Shown piece after piece: positions 14,050 through 25,739 of a stretch of 64,000 bases of DNA. Each line of letters begins with the position of its first letter. Position 1 is the stretch's first letter. Origin of the DNA: Lepisosteus oculatus (taxonomy: Eukaryota > Chordata > Actinopteri > Semionotiformes > Lepisosteidae); assembly GCF_040954835.1 (NCBI RefSeq), contig NC_090696.1, positions 77,685,722-77,749,721 on the forward strand, given 5' to 3'. Made by a program: the position numbers and the translations under genes. The notes under the pieces were generated by a model that had not been told where the DNA came from, did no database searches, and worked only from the letters and a program-made list of their open reading frames with translations.

Positions 14050-15960
14050 CAGATATTACAGATAATTATTTCAGCCTCCGGCCGGACAGAAACATTGAGA
14101 CACTTGATGCAGACCGAAGGAAGCTCGCGCAACAGAAAACGGAAGGTTGTGGTGTAGTGATTTGTTAGGCTTTGCTAACAATGCATCTGTTGTGGTATTT
14201 TCGCAGGGGGAAATGATCACTTTGCTAGCTTTAAAAAAAAAAAAGACTCAAAACCCAAAATAGGTGTGATGGCTAAATTTGACCTACAAGCTGGTAAGGT
14301 CATACAAGCAGCAATGAAAAATAATTAAGGGGCCAAATATGCGGCCGAAGGATGAGCAGATCCATATCGGAAAAGCAACGAATAAACATAAATTGCAATA
14401 ATGATGCAGCCTGATTTCTCTCTATGTGTCTAAAACACATAGTCAGTAGAGCGCAGGGCTGGAGGGCTCCTCAGTAATTGCTCTAGTTTATTAGGCTGTT
14501 CTGGGGTCTAGAATTAGAAATGTGAGGAATTTTTGCTTCAGTTCAGAAAAGAGGTCGATGTGGCCCCATTATCTGAAAAGGAAAAACAGCCAATACAAAA
14601 TGTTTTAATTTGACTGTCAAATGACAAAGCCAAACTGTAGTTGTGCAACATACGCTTTAAAATTGATGGGAGATCATTTCACAGCCCTGGAGTAAAGGTT
14701 CTGCATTTTAGTTCCATTGCAGAGTGACTAATCCTTATTCAGACTAGTACAGATTTGCTCTAAAGTGAAACAAGAATGTTGTTTATTTGTATTTTGTCAC
14801 TTTCAGAACTCCAGTATTCCTGACTGGGGTTTGGGCTGGGATCCCAGGTCTGGCTGCAGTATTCCTGATTGGGGGTTTGGGCTGCGATCCCAGGTAGGAG
14901 AGTGCTGCTCAGCCCCTGGACAAGTTATTGCCTCTGAACTGCCTGTTCTCAATTGACTTATCTTGTTAAATAAAGGATTATAAATAAGAACGAAGAATCA
15001 TTTCACCACCCGAAGACAGGAAATTCTGTCTGTCATTGATTGCACACATTTTACTGCGATGTCTATCCTGAGTTCAGGAACTCTATTCCACAAAGAAACA
15101 ACCCAACTGGATCTGCCATTCGGCAACAGATCTCATCAGTATGAAAATCCATCCAGATAAAGACTGGTCTCGCACACAAAAATGAATTCAGGCAGGTGGA
15201 GCACACTGCAGGCATCTGATGAACAGGGATATCTGCTTAAAAAAACAGAAAGAAATGTATCTAAATATACAGGGGAATGATGAATCACACATCAGAGCTG
15301 AGGTGTAATTCAAACTTCATTTCTGCTTTCTGAGATGGTTTTCTTCGTACAGTTATTATTTGACAAAGCACAGTTGTGATCTGGCTCTATTGCTGATGAC
15401 ACAGACATTATCATAGGATAGCAAAATCATTAGAGCTGCAAAAGGAGTGAATTGGCGCACTCTATCACAAACTAACAGAGCCGAAAAGACCTTAATAACC
15501 GTTTGTAATAAAAAGCTGGAAGCAGGGGTGCCTGTTTTGTTGAATGTCTTCATTTTTAATGTTTGTGACACCTTTGAAGTAGGCCACGTCATGTGTAACC
15601 TGACCCTGTTCCAGCCAGAAAACTGAGTCCAGAAATATATTAAGAGGTACATCATTTTCGAATACTTTCTCATCTTCGAGAACGGGTTCATTGCATGACC
15701 TCGTGCAATCATACAGTATGCATCTAGTTGCATTTGTGATCTTGCTCATAATTTCTAGGGAACCGTGCTGGCTTCAATTAAAACGCTGGTTAATGTGATA
15801 TAATACATAACAAACAACTGCAGATAAATATACAGATCTTTATAATGACAATAATTCCTTGATTTGGTGAAGCACTTTTCATATTAAAGAATTAAAGCAG
15901 AATGAAGCAATATGGCAGAAGTGCAGTAGTGGGTTATGGATGTTGGCCTCACAGCCATTA
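14050..15960. other. intergenic, no supported gene
   Basis: A poly-A run lies near 14233-14244. Overlapping minus-strand open frames at 15356-15749 are unidentified and considered chance or decayed repeat. Confidence 0.4.
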
Positions 15961-15964
15961 GGGG

Positions 15965-16400
15965 ATCCTCTCCACCAGCACCAGTGTGCAGCCCGGCCTG
16001 GATGATGCCCTAGTCTGCTCCCCACACACCAGCTCTCAGTGGGGAGGAGAGCAGAGTGATGAAGCCAAGTTCAGAGATGGGGATTATTAGGAGGCCATGA
16101 GTGGTAAAGGCCAATGGGACATTTGGCCAGGACGCCGGGTTTACACTCCTGCTCTTCTCAAGAGACACGCTGGGATTTTTAATGACCACAGAGAGTCAGG
16201 ACCTCAGTTTTACATCTCATCTGAAGGATGGCAACTTTTTACAGTATGGTGTCCTCGTCACAATACTGGAGCATTAGGCCACTAAGTCCTCTTCCAGCAG
16301 CAACCTTAGTTTTTCCCAGGAGGTCTCCCATCCAGGTACTGACCAGGCTCACACTGCTGAGCTCCAGTGAGCAGCCAGCTGGGAGCTGCAGGGTGACCTG
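15965..16400 (-). mobile_element. 5S-rRNA-derived SINE, reverse strand
   Basis: Read on the minus strand, the right end gives GAGCCTGGTCAGTACCTGG and ATGGGAGACC, which is the internal promoter region of 5S rRNA. The body contains the stretches also seen at 40.2-40.7, 59.9-60.4 and 63.6-64.0 kb, for example ATTATTAGGAGGCCATGA and AATGACCACAGAGAGTCAGG on the plus strand. This is a SINE3-type element transcribed by RNA polymerase III. Family assignment rests on the 5S-like head. Confidence 0.85.
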
Positions 16401-16989
16401 ACTGTTAATAGGCTGAAGCACTGCACTGGGATGTGCCACCAGTGCAGGAGGGAGCCAGTAATGACATGAAAACGTTTCGGGCCGAGGGCTCAGGAGACAC
16501 TCACTCACAGCTGGAGGGAGAGCCACAGAAATCGTGCTGGCAGAAGTCAGTCACCTGCCCCTGAAGAGAGCAAACACAGTCCGCCACTTCAGAGAGCCAC
16601 ACTGTGACTCACAGGGCTGGGAATCATGTGGGAACCAGTGCTGGTTGTTCTATCTCTTCCAGTCTGAAGAATGACATGACAAGAAGGAAGCATTGCAGCC
16701 GTTTCACAAAAACCTTTAACATAAGTTGGGTTGAAGATTAGTTTATGATAATTTCTAAGCTAAATTAAGTTGACCTTTCAGCTGCAGTCTTCGAACTGTC
16801 ATTTGTTCCTGTTTTAAGCACTCATCACCTTGCCTGTTAATGCAATACCTGGCATGTTCTCTCTCCTCACAGACAGGACTATGACTTGTCATCCCGCCTT
16901 GCGATCGACAGGAACACAGGTAATTGCAGCCACACACTACAACAAACCTGGCCTCCTGTTTTCCTTGCAGCGGACAGACGATTACTGCT

Positions 16990-17590
16990 TGTGAGGTCAG
17001 TGTCAGTGCTGCCCCAGCTGCTAACACCATTCTGCACTGCTGGAGCACTCCTCTATGTCTGTATCTCTTGCAGTAAATGCTCAGCCATCTACATTGGAGA
17101 AACAGGAAGGAGACTCGGAGACCGCTTCAGAGAACACGTCAGGGCTCTGAAGATTAAAGATCTCTCCAAGCCCATTGTTTCTCATTTCACCTCTGACGGC
17201 CATGGCCACTCTAATCTCTCCATCTGTGTTCTCAAAGACGGTTTTCCGAACTCATACATCAGAAAGACCACCGAAACTAAAATTATTCTGCAGCTAGGAT
17301 CACACATTCTCCCTTCCCTTAACGACAGACTACTGTTCTTTAAAATTTTCTCCATTCATTGGAAGTTTCATTTCACACCTCTCTGCACCCATTCTGACTT
17401 CACACCTCTTGATTGGCCTCTCTTTCTGTCCCCTGCTCCCGCCTCTCACTCCTCCTCCCTCCCAACCTTTGTTCTCCCGCTACTTTACCTTTGCCTACTG
17501 CCCTGTCTCTCTCACACCTGAAGAAGGCTCCACGGCCGAAACATTGTGTTCTCTTTCTTCTTTTTTTCAGCATGGAATAAAGAAAATTAA
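16990..17590 (+). mobile_element. Penelope-like element fragment: GIY-YIG endonuclease and 3' end
   Basis: An open frame (17040-17521 is the convincing part) encodes a GIY-YIG nuclease domain of the type found at the C terminus of Penelope-like retroelement polymerases. It has LYVCISCSKC, then YIGETGRRLGDRFREH, then KPIVSHF, then a C-terminal NDRLLFF. The residues before this do not resemble reverse transcriptase, so the element is 5'-truncated, as is usual. The frame is followed directly by the family's 3' end, CTGAAGAAGGCTCC...GCCGAAAC...CAGCATGGAATAAA, which recurs at 19.2-19.35, 37.46-37.68 and 63.5 kb. It is a dead copy; no intact polymerase is present. Confidence 0.85.
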
Positions 17591-17594
17591 CATC

Positions 17595-19200
17595 CTAATG
17601 TTCAAATCAAAATCACAGAAAGCCAAAACAAAAGCACAGCGCGAGGGACCACGATCAGTGCCCATCGTGAAACTCGCGGTGAGGCCAGTGACGAGACCGT
17701 ATTGGACATGAGCTCCCTGAGGAGGAACACAAGCCACACAGTGTCGATGACACGCTCACCCAGAGCTGCCTTGGTCCTGGACGACTACAGCCCAGCAGGT
17801 CAATCACATTTGCAGACTTTTAACCAATGTGATTTTTGGTCAAGTACATTAATTAGTCAGGAATGGGACTGCTGTAGGTGTTGGCGTTTCATATTGACAA
17901 TGTTCACCGAACAGCTGAATTGAAGAGGTCACCTGCTTCGGTGGTCTCCAGCCCCAGACTGGCCGCCTCTGCTTTTGGCTTCGGGCATCGTCTGGGCTGG
18001 GTCCCAGGACCAGATCCCAGTTTGCTGTGGCTCTGTGGGAGGACAGGAATGATCTACACTATAGCATCACAGAGTCACAGTTGCTAACAGAGCAGCTGAC
18101 GCTGGGTGGTTGTTCAGCTGCGACTGGTGTAGGCTGGTGGCATGGCTTTGGGTCGCTGCGGTGCGAATGTGATGCTTCTCACACCTTCAAAGCTGCGTTC
18201 CAGCCTCTGCTGTTTGATTTTCTCCTTTTCGCCTCGCGGTTTGAGATGCCGAGGTGTCGAGCTGGCCATGGCCATGGCTTGTGCTGCGTCACGGCGGCTG
18301 TGTGGTGACCGGAGGGCAGCGGCAGACGTGAGCCCACTGGCTGGCATGCTGTCTGCAGAAAAAGAAACCTCTCTGCTACTGTATGGCCCGATGTTAATGG
18401 AGTGAAAACTAATTGCCTCTGGAAATCACATGTCTACATACAGATAGGGCCCTGAAGTACTTGACACGGCGGCATGAAGACATACAGTAAGACGAACTTG
18501 GAATACTTGCGCGCTCAATCACACAAGAGAGATGGTGATGAAATACAGGCCCTCTGAGGACATGACTTATCACATTATTTTACAACAAGCGCAGCAGGAA
18601 AAAAGTAACAGCAAAAATTATGGTTTTTCATTACGTCTCTCTTCTTAATACCTTTTATGAGGTGTTTAAATTATTAACTGGTGTCAGGATTCCCACAGGG
18701 CAAGGCAATAACAGAATGTCTTTATGAAATCTGTGATGCTGTCCCCCACTTCGTCCACAGAAATTCAGCGTGAAAACCAAGCAGGTTGGTGTGGGGTAAT
18801 GTGTCATTGTAAACTGCCTCAAGTCTCTCCCCTTCGGCACACAGGAAACAAGATGGAGCTGCACTGCATGACAGGAATGAGGCATTTCTCCTGTCACTCC
18901 CCCAGTGGGGACAACGGCGGAGCCCTGAATCAATCCACCACGCTTCCTGCCTCTGTTTACTGCTCTGGGGGTAATGAACGACACTGGGACGGTAAACGGA
19001 CAAAGATAAACAACGTTTGTTTTTGATTACAGAGTTCAATGCCATTGAACAGCTTTGCTTTTTCCTCCAGGATGTTCCCAAGGTTATTCTGGAGCACCGT
19101 ATTATGCCAATTTACAGCATAGCTGGTGCCAGTGCACAGTAATGCCCAGTGTTCCCTATGGTATAGCAGATTATCCTGTTCTCAACTGTTTGACACACTG
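17595..19200. other. intergenic, no supported gene
   Basis: GC-richer sequence with several short overlapping open frames on both strands. None is recognised. Confidence 0.4.
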
Positions 19201-19203
19201 GAA

Positions 19204-19351
19204 CAAGTAAAGGTTTATTCCTGCTGAAAAGAGAAGAAAAGAAACACAACGTTTCGGCTGTGGAGAAGCCCTCTCACACCCGAAGAAGGCTCCACAGCCG
19301 AAACTTTGGGTTTCCTTTCTTCTCTTTTCAGCAGGAATAAACCTTTACTTG
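19204..19351. mobile_element. inverted pair of Penelope-like 3' ends
   Basis: A 62-bp segment (19204-19265) is repeated in inverted orientation at 19290-19351 with about three mismatches. Each arm carries CTCCACAGCCGAAAC through CAGCAGGAATAAACC of the Penelope-like 3' end described at 17.5 kb. The short spacer holds CCCGAAGAAGG. No coding sequence is attached. Confidence 0.8.
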
Positions 19352-19354
19352 CTC

Positions 19355-20845
19355 CTCTGCAGCCTACGCCTGCTGACGCAGCCCCCCACCTGAACTGTTT
19401 GACGCACTGTTTTAAGATCAAATTTCAATTTGTAAATGATTATGTTTATAATTAAATATTAAATAATGGTTGTAGGCGGTATTCAATATCAACAAACTCA
19501 ACTGTAATGACATTTGCCAAGGTCTCCTGGCTGAGGGACACTGACTCAGACAACCACCATCAACACGCCTCCACCAGCTGCATTGACACTAAAAATCAAA
19601 ATGTGTCAATTCTGGAAATCACTGTGGCAATAAAATATTCCGAACTGTGCTGCAGGGACACAGACCCTCGAACAATGACATCAAGCCAGCTCCTGGCAGC
19701 CTGCTCGCTGAGGGCTTGAGCCTTGCAGGGAGGTATTTTCTAGAGCTGAGTCCCTGGGATCCCCTCACACGTCCGTGAGGACAGCCCCGGCACCCGCAGG
19801 GGTCTCCATGGTTACAGCATGGACACACTGCAACGATGAACGGGAACCGAGAAGCTGAAGACCCCCGAAGAGCTGAGCTCCTGCCCTCTCCGAGAGAGGG
19901 TTATTGTTTTCACCTCATGACGGCAGGGGGCTGATTTTTTGTGTGATAATTCACCGTTCTTTTTTTTAGTTCACCATCAGGGACTCTGAGCCAGTGTTTC
20001 AGGGTGGGGTCCCCACCTGCAGACCTAAATTGCTCTTCACCGCCCTCCAGGAGAAGCAGGGAACTGACCCAGTGAAGGTGTCTCCCACCTCCACAAGCTC
20101 CAGCTGTTGATGGTCTGGAGACAGTGGGCAAGCCAGACCCTCGGGGTCTGCAGGGCCTGATCAGTCTTTTTCCACTTCCCACCAAGTGCTTCATTGAACG
20201 AGTTCGTCTGGGATTGGGTCAAGTCCGCTATGCTATAAAAAGCCTTGAGCTGATAGTGACTGTAAAACTGTGCTGCTGGCAGGGGTTTCACCCACAAAGA
20301 CTGTGGTTATATTTACAGACTACACAAGGAAGAGCCACTGTGTTTGGTGACAGGGATGGAAAAATCCTGTGGTTTTAAAAAGTTCTTCAGTATTCCAGTT
20401 CATTATGGTTGGAGGAGGCCAGTTTTCATCTTAATGCTCCCTATTGCCCTATGCAAGCAGGAGAATTCTACAATTAAAACAGGGGAGAGGGCACTGTGCA
20501 GAACTGGCACATTGTAATGAGCAAACCGCCACGATAAAGAGATGGACAGGGAGGCACCGCTAGAACAGATGCTTTCAATTACGCCGTGTACATGAGGTCT
20601 AGATTCAAGTGGTGAATTTTAAAAGCAGCTGTGTGTGTAATATGGTAAGAGAGTCCTAGGGTTGGTTTATTTCAGGTAGTATTTTTTCTCTGAACGCCTA
20701 CAAGAGATTCAATAGCCAATGGCTAATAATCAACTAACCTTTTGCTTGAAAATGTCAGATAATGCATTTGCTTCTTTAAATATGAAATATTGTAACACAG
20801 AATGTGGTATCCTTGGCATAGTGAGCGTGGGTTACATAGTGAAGT
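19355..20845. other. intergenic, no supported gene
   Basis: No exon, RNA gene or clear repeat boundary is recognised. Confidence 0.4.
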
Positions 20846-20849
20846 GACC

Positions 20850-20990
20850 GTCAGACCTGCGGCCTCACCGCTCGAGTCCTGGGTTGGATTCAAGCCTGGA
20901 ATTCTTTCTGTGTGGAGTTTGCATGTTCTCCCCCAAGTTCATCAGGGTTTGCTTGGCTTCTTCGTTCAGGAACACCGCCCTCGGAGAGAG
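20850..20990 (+). mobile_element. tRNA-derived SINE fragment
   Basis: Degraded tRNA-like head (GACCTGCGGCCTCACCGCTC...GGTTGGATTCAAGCC) followed by the typical fish SINE body TGTGTGGAGTTTGCATGTTC and TCCCCCAAGTTC. The same body wording is found at 39.2 kb (reverse) and 61.7 kb. Confidence 0.6.
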
Positions 20991-20994
20991 AACA

Positions 20995-22790
20995 CGTCTA
21001 CTTTGCTTAGAAAAGCAACTACAATTAGACTTCCAAATGGAAAATGATGTCTTCAGAAGACTGCTGTGTCTTGTTTGATTTTCCCAGGTCAATGCAGTAC
21101 TGCTCTTGAAAAATAGGCCATAAAAGAGGAACTTATTTCGAGGGCATTCAACGCATGCTTTGGTGAAAATAATGTGTACTGAGCAGGAGTCTGTATGACG
21201 TTTACAGTAATGGAAAGTAGAGCCTCAGATAACAGCAGGAACAACACATTACATGTGAAAAACATTTGATCATCTAAAATAAGGCTGAAGCAAAATGAGG
21301 ATTCATAATCTCTTCTGACAGCTTGTCTTTGTAAACAAAATCTTGCAATGAGGGACCTGTGTTCTGATTGCATTTTCAAATTCTAAGGAGGCTAAAAACC
21401 TATTGCATTTACATTTTATTCTTAAACCATTTTTCCCATTGTTGTAAATCATTCTCCCCGTTCTTTCACAGTACATTTCTGTAAGTGGTTAGCTCAGTCG
21501 TGTACAGAGCTTCAACCAGCCGTCTGAAACAGCCATGCATCATTGATACATTTCTCTGGGAGCGTTTGAGAAGCATGGTAACGTGAGGAATGACAACAAT
21601 ATCAGGAGCAACTTATAATTGTATTTGCTAAACCTATTTTTGCTAATGCCTTTCTTATTAAAACTCAGATTCTCAATATCACGTTCCTAAGTCACCGCAA
21701 CCCTTTCAGGATAAAGTGGTTACTGAAAATGGATAGACTGGCTGATGGAAGCTCTTGTATTGAGTTTGCCAAGCACATGATAATTATGGATATGAAGTTC
21801 AATAAAATTCACAGGATCACAGATTATTCAAAATTAGTTTTCCTTACATCAGAGATCCTAAGACTTGTACCTTATTGACCATTATTGACATTTTAAACAC
21901 ATTTGCTATGCAGACTACATTGTTTAAAAATATACAGTAGATGACATACAATAGCAATTCCATCCTCCTCGCCTTGAAGTAGTCCGTGTCGTGTCCGTGT
22001 CGTGTCCGTGTCGGCCCTGCAGCATGGCGGAAGATCTGGGCAAGGGCTTGTCTGGGGCTTCAGCTACAGTCCCGAGGAAAAGGGCATCGGCATGCAAACA
22101 AAATTACAAACCTGTCCACAGGAAGACCTGGCAAACCGAGCGTCCAATATAATACACGTTTTATATACTTTATACAAATGGAGTCAGTGGAGTTCACTTA
22201 TATTCATTCCCACAATTCATCACGGCTGGATGCTTTCGAAAGCCTCTGTAGCACTGAAATATATTTCTTGTACGAGACACGTGCAGTACATGAACACACA
22301 TGGGACGTCGTATACAATGAGCTGGACCCTTGCTTAGCTCCTGCCAGATCACAGTGCTCGGGAGACAGACCTCTCTTGCGATATACTGTGCTGCACCACC
22401 GCTTTGTAAATATAAAGTCTCTCTCTCCCATACTGTATATTAGCCTAACGTCCATGCACGAATACGCTCTGGCTACATTGCATCGTCTACTTAAGTGGAA
22501 GACTGAGCGGGTCCTGAAGTGGGAACAAAGGATGTTGTAAGAAGACGAAAAGGGAGAGGCAGTGAATCGAGGCGGTACGAGCCTGCTTGAGGTCTCACAC
22601 GCTGGGTTTGTGACCAGCGCTCCTGCCGGAGCACGGCTTGGGCTGGGCGGGCCTTGCCCTCGGCCACTCCCCCTCGACTTCAGTGGAGCAGCCGCCTCTC
22701 CGACTCGCGGGATTCGCCGGCGAGAGAGACGCCGCTCCTCCCGTGTTGCTTTCGCTCTCCCGTGTGGGACCTGCGGCACCTCCCCCACTG
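20995..22790. other. intergenic, no supported gene
   Basis: AT-rich to about 21.96 kb, then a CGTGTC(C/G)TGTC tandem (21986-22015) and GC-rich sequence with long open frames on both strands (21986-22540 and 22204-22902). Coexisting frames on opposite strands, no domain, and overlap with a SINE tail argue against a gene. Confidence 0.4.
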
Positions 22791-22792
22791 TG

Positions 22793-22925
22793 GAAATGGC
22801 TGGCCCTGCGCTCTGACCCCCAGCTTCTCTCTCTCTCTGTCTGTGTGTCTCATGGAGAGCAACCTGGGGTGTGCGAAAAGACGAATTCCTGTATATGGCC
22901 AATAAAGTGATCTTATCTGATCTTA
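22793..22925 (+). mobile_element. tRNA-derived SINE tail
   Basis: GACCCCCAGCTTCTCTCTC, GTGTCTCATGGAGAGCAA, GCGAAAAGACGAATTCCTG and GGCCAATAAAGTGATCTTAT match the tail of the full copy at 31869-32127. The tRNA-like head is missing or unrecognisable. Confidence 0.75.
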
Positions 22926-22929
22926 AAGC

Positions 22930-25610
22930 CCGTCACCCTTCCATGTCTGCACATGCAACAGTAAAATGGCCCTTTCGTATGTCATGCCACTGGAGGTCCC
23001 TCTTCATCCAGCACTGTCATTATCCTCTGTCTGGTCCTCTGCACACCACCCACCCTCTGTCTTCAGCTTGGAGGTCTGAACTCGTGTGACCTCATAGCAG
23101 ACCTGCAGGAACTACAACCCTGCCCACATATCATCCCAAAGGTAACCATTAGGTCGTCAACAACCTAATTGCATGTAAATGCCAGTCTGATCCTGCACAG
23201 ATTTTGTCACTTTGCTTTGCCTGTAAAAGGTCATGACATTTTGCAATGTTAACTTTTGCAAAACAGAAACGAATCGAATTTTCTTCGCATAATGAGATGT
23301 AGTTCCGGTGTTTCTAAATCTTAAAGCTGCAAGAATTGGTTTGGCGTCCCCAGAATGTTTTGGTCTTGCCTTGGCTTTGTTACTATACTCCTGCAGTTCC
23401 CACTCAGCCTCACAACAGCGGTATACCCAGAGTAGTGTTTGTACTGACGTGTCACACTAACACCAACTCAGACTGTTGTCAAATCAAGCCATTCGAACTG
23501 CATCTGAAACCATGATTGAAATTTAAAAAGTCATTCTGACCCCAGAAAGCTCCTGTAGTGCTACAGGTCACCTTTTCATAAAGACGGACAATACCTGATG
23601 AGTCTGCAAGTAATCTGTTCAATTAGGAGAACTCTGGTCCTTAAGGATTGAAGAGTACTTATATTTCACAAACCACCTGTTTACTGGATCGCAATGGACA
23701 TGTTACTTATCTGTAGATGTGATGTAATGGAGATCTACGGTACCTGCTGGGGGGGTTAGAGATCTCTACCTTAAATTAGTTCTAAAGGCTAACTATCTTT
23801 AGTCTTGGTCCAAAATTTTCCCTAAAGCAGCAAAATAATCCTTCTTTTGTCTAGATCAACCCAAAATCCCAGCCGTTAGGGTAATGCACACCTTAGTCCT
23901 AACCCATCACAGCCCCAAACAACATAGATTTGACCTTAAGTCAAAGACTTGTAGTCTAGCCCTACTCCTCCTGAAGCTCTAATTTGAGCTCAGCTCTCAG
24001 TTTAATCTAGATCTGACATCAGTACACTTCTTGCCTGAGGGGGCAGGAATGCCGTACTGTATCTCACGGAGTCTCCTGCAAGCTTGTGTGCAAAGAGCAC
24101 ATGCAGGTGACGAGCAGGGAACGCTCCGGCACACACCACAGGCCCTGTGCTGCTTTCACGGCTGTTTTCCAAGCTTCTCTCCAGGTGCCACGGCACTGCT
24201 GTCTGCCGAGTTTCGGTCCACAGGTGCATCGCACACATGCATGTTCACCATGAAACTCTTCAGACAAAGGTGGATGTTTTACACTAAGTTACCTTCCCCT
24301 GGAGATGAGTTATTAAACCACAGCTGCCTGAAAGCCCTGTTTCAGTCACACTGCTGCTCCTTTCCTGTCTCTCTGAACAGGGTGTCTCCACTAGTGCTGT
24401 ACTGGTCTCCATCGCTCCCTGCTACCTCTGTTTCCATCACTCCAATTATATCATTATCGCCTGCTGATGCAGCAGCTTCCGATTGTGGAAATTTATTCCT
24501 GACACTCCTGGCTCCAGGTTTTTGAGGATCATTGTTTAATTACCTGGTGCTTTGAAGTTTTGTCTTTGTTTTCTTCGGGTTTCTTTTTCACTTCCACACC
24601 CCGTGAACCATTTGCTTTCTGCCGAATGTGTTTTTGAGCTTCTCTGTAGATCCTCTCCCCCTCGCTGACTGGTGCCCGACTCATCCAGAGAGAATCCTGC
24701 AGCGCTTGGCAGCAAGGCGTCCAGTGCCCCGCAGAGCTGACGTCTTGCCCAGAGTACTGTGTCCTCGGCCACGAGGTGTGTTCACCTCCGCCTGATGCCG
24801 ACAGGATCCCTGCTCTTCAGTTTGTGTCTGTATATCCAGTGACCATTTATTTGCACTTGGGCGTATGATAAAAAACTGAACTGAACTGATGTCTTTGGAG
24901 CTGATTTACTGGTGCGCTCACCGGCCCTTGCTAGGTGCCTGGCTGAGTTTTGGGGTCTCCAGCAGCCTCCACCTCTCAGCTCCTGTGATTCTGGTGGTGC
25001 TGGTTCTCATGGAAGTGGATCTGAACCTCTGCATTCTGGGAGCTGCTGCATCCTCTGTGGTTATTGATTCACTTCTTTACTCATGACTGGAATTTCCTCA
25101 TGGGCATTACACTTACATTGTAAGTTACATGATGTTTCCGTATCTCACATGAAGACACCCATTTTCTGTGCCATATTAAATAGTGTACAGTCCATCGAGG
25201 ACTGTCACAAGCCTTACAAGTGTTGCCAGAGAAATAAGCAATAATCACCAGGTTAGTACAGTAAGTGACCTACAGCCGCCTAAACATGTCAAGGAGTCTC
25301 TCAGCTATATTAGACTGAACTGTGGAGCCTGTGGCTGAGAGTACAGTATGTATGATATCCTCTCAAACAGATGTTAGGGAGGAGGTCAAACTATACTCTC
25401 ACTTCCACTCTCTTACGTGTAAATAATTGCTGGCTGCCCACAACTTTGTGGCCATCTTTTCTCCACCCTTCACTTGCAGCTGCCTCCCTGGCTCATTCTT
25501 CATTATGTTTGCAGGGCTGTGACAGCTGGGACCAGGTGAGTGAATGCCACACATTGAAGTAGAATTTGACCAAACTATTGAAATAGTCTTTGTGGGTGAG
25601 CAATCTTAAT
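22930..25610. other. intergenic, no supported gene
   Basis: No coding or RNA signal is seen. The longest frame (24031-24525) has no recognisable domain. Confidence 0.4.
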
Positions 25611-25611
25611 T

Positions 25612-25735
25612 ATCAACCCATCCATCCATTTTCTATTTGCTTCATCCAGTATAAAGCTGGCAACTATCCCAGCAACCAACGGTAGATAAACTCTGGAAAG
25701 GCCGCCAGTCCATCGCAAACCAGTGTAAACATTAA
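25612..25735 (-). mobile_element. L2/SINE-type 3' tail, reverse strand
   Basis: AACCCATCCATCCATTTTCT, CTATCCCAGCAACCAACGG and CGCCAGTCCATCGCAAACCA are the reverse-strand wording of the common fish L2-mobilised SINE tail, also present at 38.99-39.1 kb. Confidence 0.6.
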
Positions 25736-25739
25736 AGGT

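Noticed and set aside
15356..15749. Minus-strand frames of 85 and 125 codons
   Set aside because: No family recognised and two frames overlap; perhaps a decayed repeat. A protein search with no hits would confirm.
21986..22902. Long overlapping frames on both strands (184 and 232 codons)
   Set aside because: GC-rich low-stop region; no recognisable domain; the minus frame runs into a SINE tail.
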